Shown here one piece after another: positions 40,294-40,346 of a stretch of DNA of 40,346 nt; position 1 is the first letter of the stretch, and each line of letters starts with the position of its first letter. The stretch is from the NCBI GenBank assembly GCA_023420415.1, contig JAEZWF010000047.1, forward strand, positions 1 to 40,346, read 5' to 3'. The notes under the pieces were generated by a model. It made no database searches, was not told the origin of the DNA, and saw nothing but the letters and a program-made list of their open reading frames with translations. Source of the DNA: Actinomycetes bacterium (GTDB taxonomy: Bacteria; Actinomycetota; Actinomycetes; Actinomycetales; Dermatophilaceae). A program made the translations under genes and the position numbers.

Positions 40294-40346
40294 CCACACC
40301 CCCTGACCACACCCCCTGACCACACCCCCTGACCACACCCCCTGAC
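40291..40346. repeat. 13-bp tandem repeat running off the right edge
   Basis: The unit TGACCACACCCCC is repeated perfectly 4.3 times up to the last base, starting exactly at the stop codon of the dehydratase gene. Its true length is unknown because the window ends inside it. Confidence 0.92.

Overview
The window is about 40 kb of very GC-rich DNA, densely packed with genes on both strands. GTG starts are frequent, TAC/GCC-type codons dominate, and many genes have a TAnnnT-like -10 box only 6-7 nt before the start codon. The gene content points to a high-GC actinobacterium, most likely a Micrococcales member near Intrasporangiaceae/Dermatophilaceae. The markers are murT-gatD, a DUF3817 gene before guaA, a TIGR02569 protein, paired PspC proteins, a mycobacterial-type family 5 uracil-DNA glycosylase and a DinB2-like polymerase. 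The family assignment is an inference from gene content. I found no rRNA, tRNA, CRISPR array, prophage or insertion sequence. The left edge (a G6C10 run) and the right edge (a 13-bp tandem repeat) look like assembly breaks.

Layout. 79-3587 (minus): two half-transporters forming a heterodimeric ABC exporter. 3725-9066 (plus): a secreted or anchored beta-propeller, SURF1, a DUF3817 membrane protein, GMP synthase, an acyltransferase and a histidine phosphatase. 9181-10864 (minus): a YunG-like protein and an AGE-family sugar isomerase. 11064-14034 (plus): MurT-GatD (lipid II amidation) and a kinase-fold protein. 14041-16997 (minus): a flavin/PNPOx-like protein, an unknown protein, a flippase-like membrane protein and a PIG-L deacetylase, divergent from a GT4 glycosyltransferase and a NUDIX hydrolase (17032-18908). 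18911-23063: an envelope-stress block with two divergent PspC-domain proteins, one of them a histidine kinase followed by its NarL-type regulator. 23120-30051: a small membrane protein, DinB2-like polymerase, quinone oxidoreductase, a patch of gene remnants, a small membrane protein with its own palindromic operator, uracil-DNA glycosylase and PcrA helicase. 30232-34663: an M23 peptidase, a lipase, a stand-alone B12-binding subunit and a secreted CocE/NonD hydrolase. 35048-38641: two secreted peptidases (M4 and M28) sharing the same C-terminal domain. 38801-40293: a lipoprotein and a threonine/serine dehydratase.

The strongest unexplained signal is not a gene. The octamer GTATGCCG/CGGCATAC occurs 50 times by my hand count (27 in one orientation, 23 in the other), usually extended to GTATGCCGCG. 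About one copy would be expected by chance. It is read in different frames, forces rare codons (TAT, ATA, GCA), is relatively common between genes, and is absent from guaA and murT-gatD. This looks like a DNA-level word under selection or spread, in the manner of HIP1 or DNA-uptake sequences. A second layer is a set of long imperfect hairpins between genes (10897-11010, 23471-23545, 27433-27520, 30135-30204, 38711-38758), one of which is built from two opposed copies of the word. Other notable points are an aliphatic steric-gate residue in the Y-family polymerase, complementary decay of ATPase motifs in the two ABC subunits, a MurT without its usual zinc-ribbon cysteines, and about a dozen genes with leaderless-type promoters.
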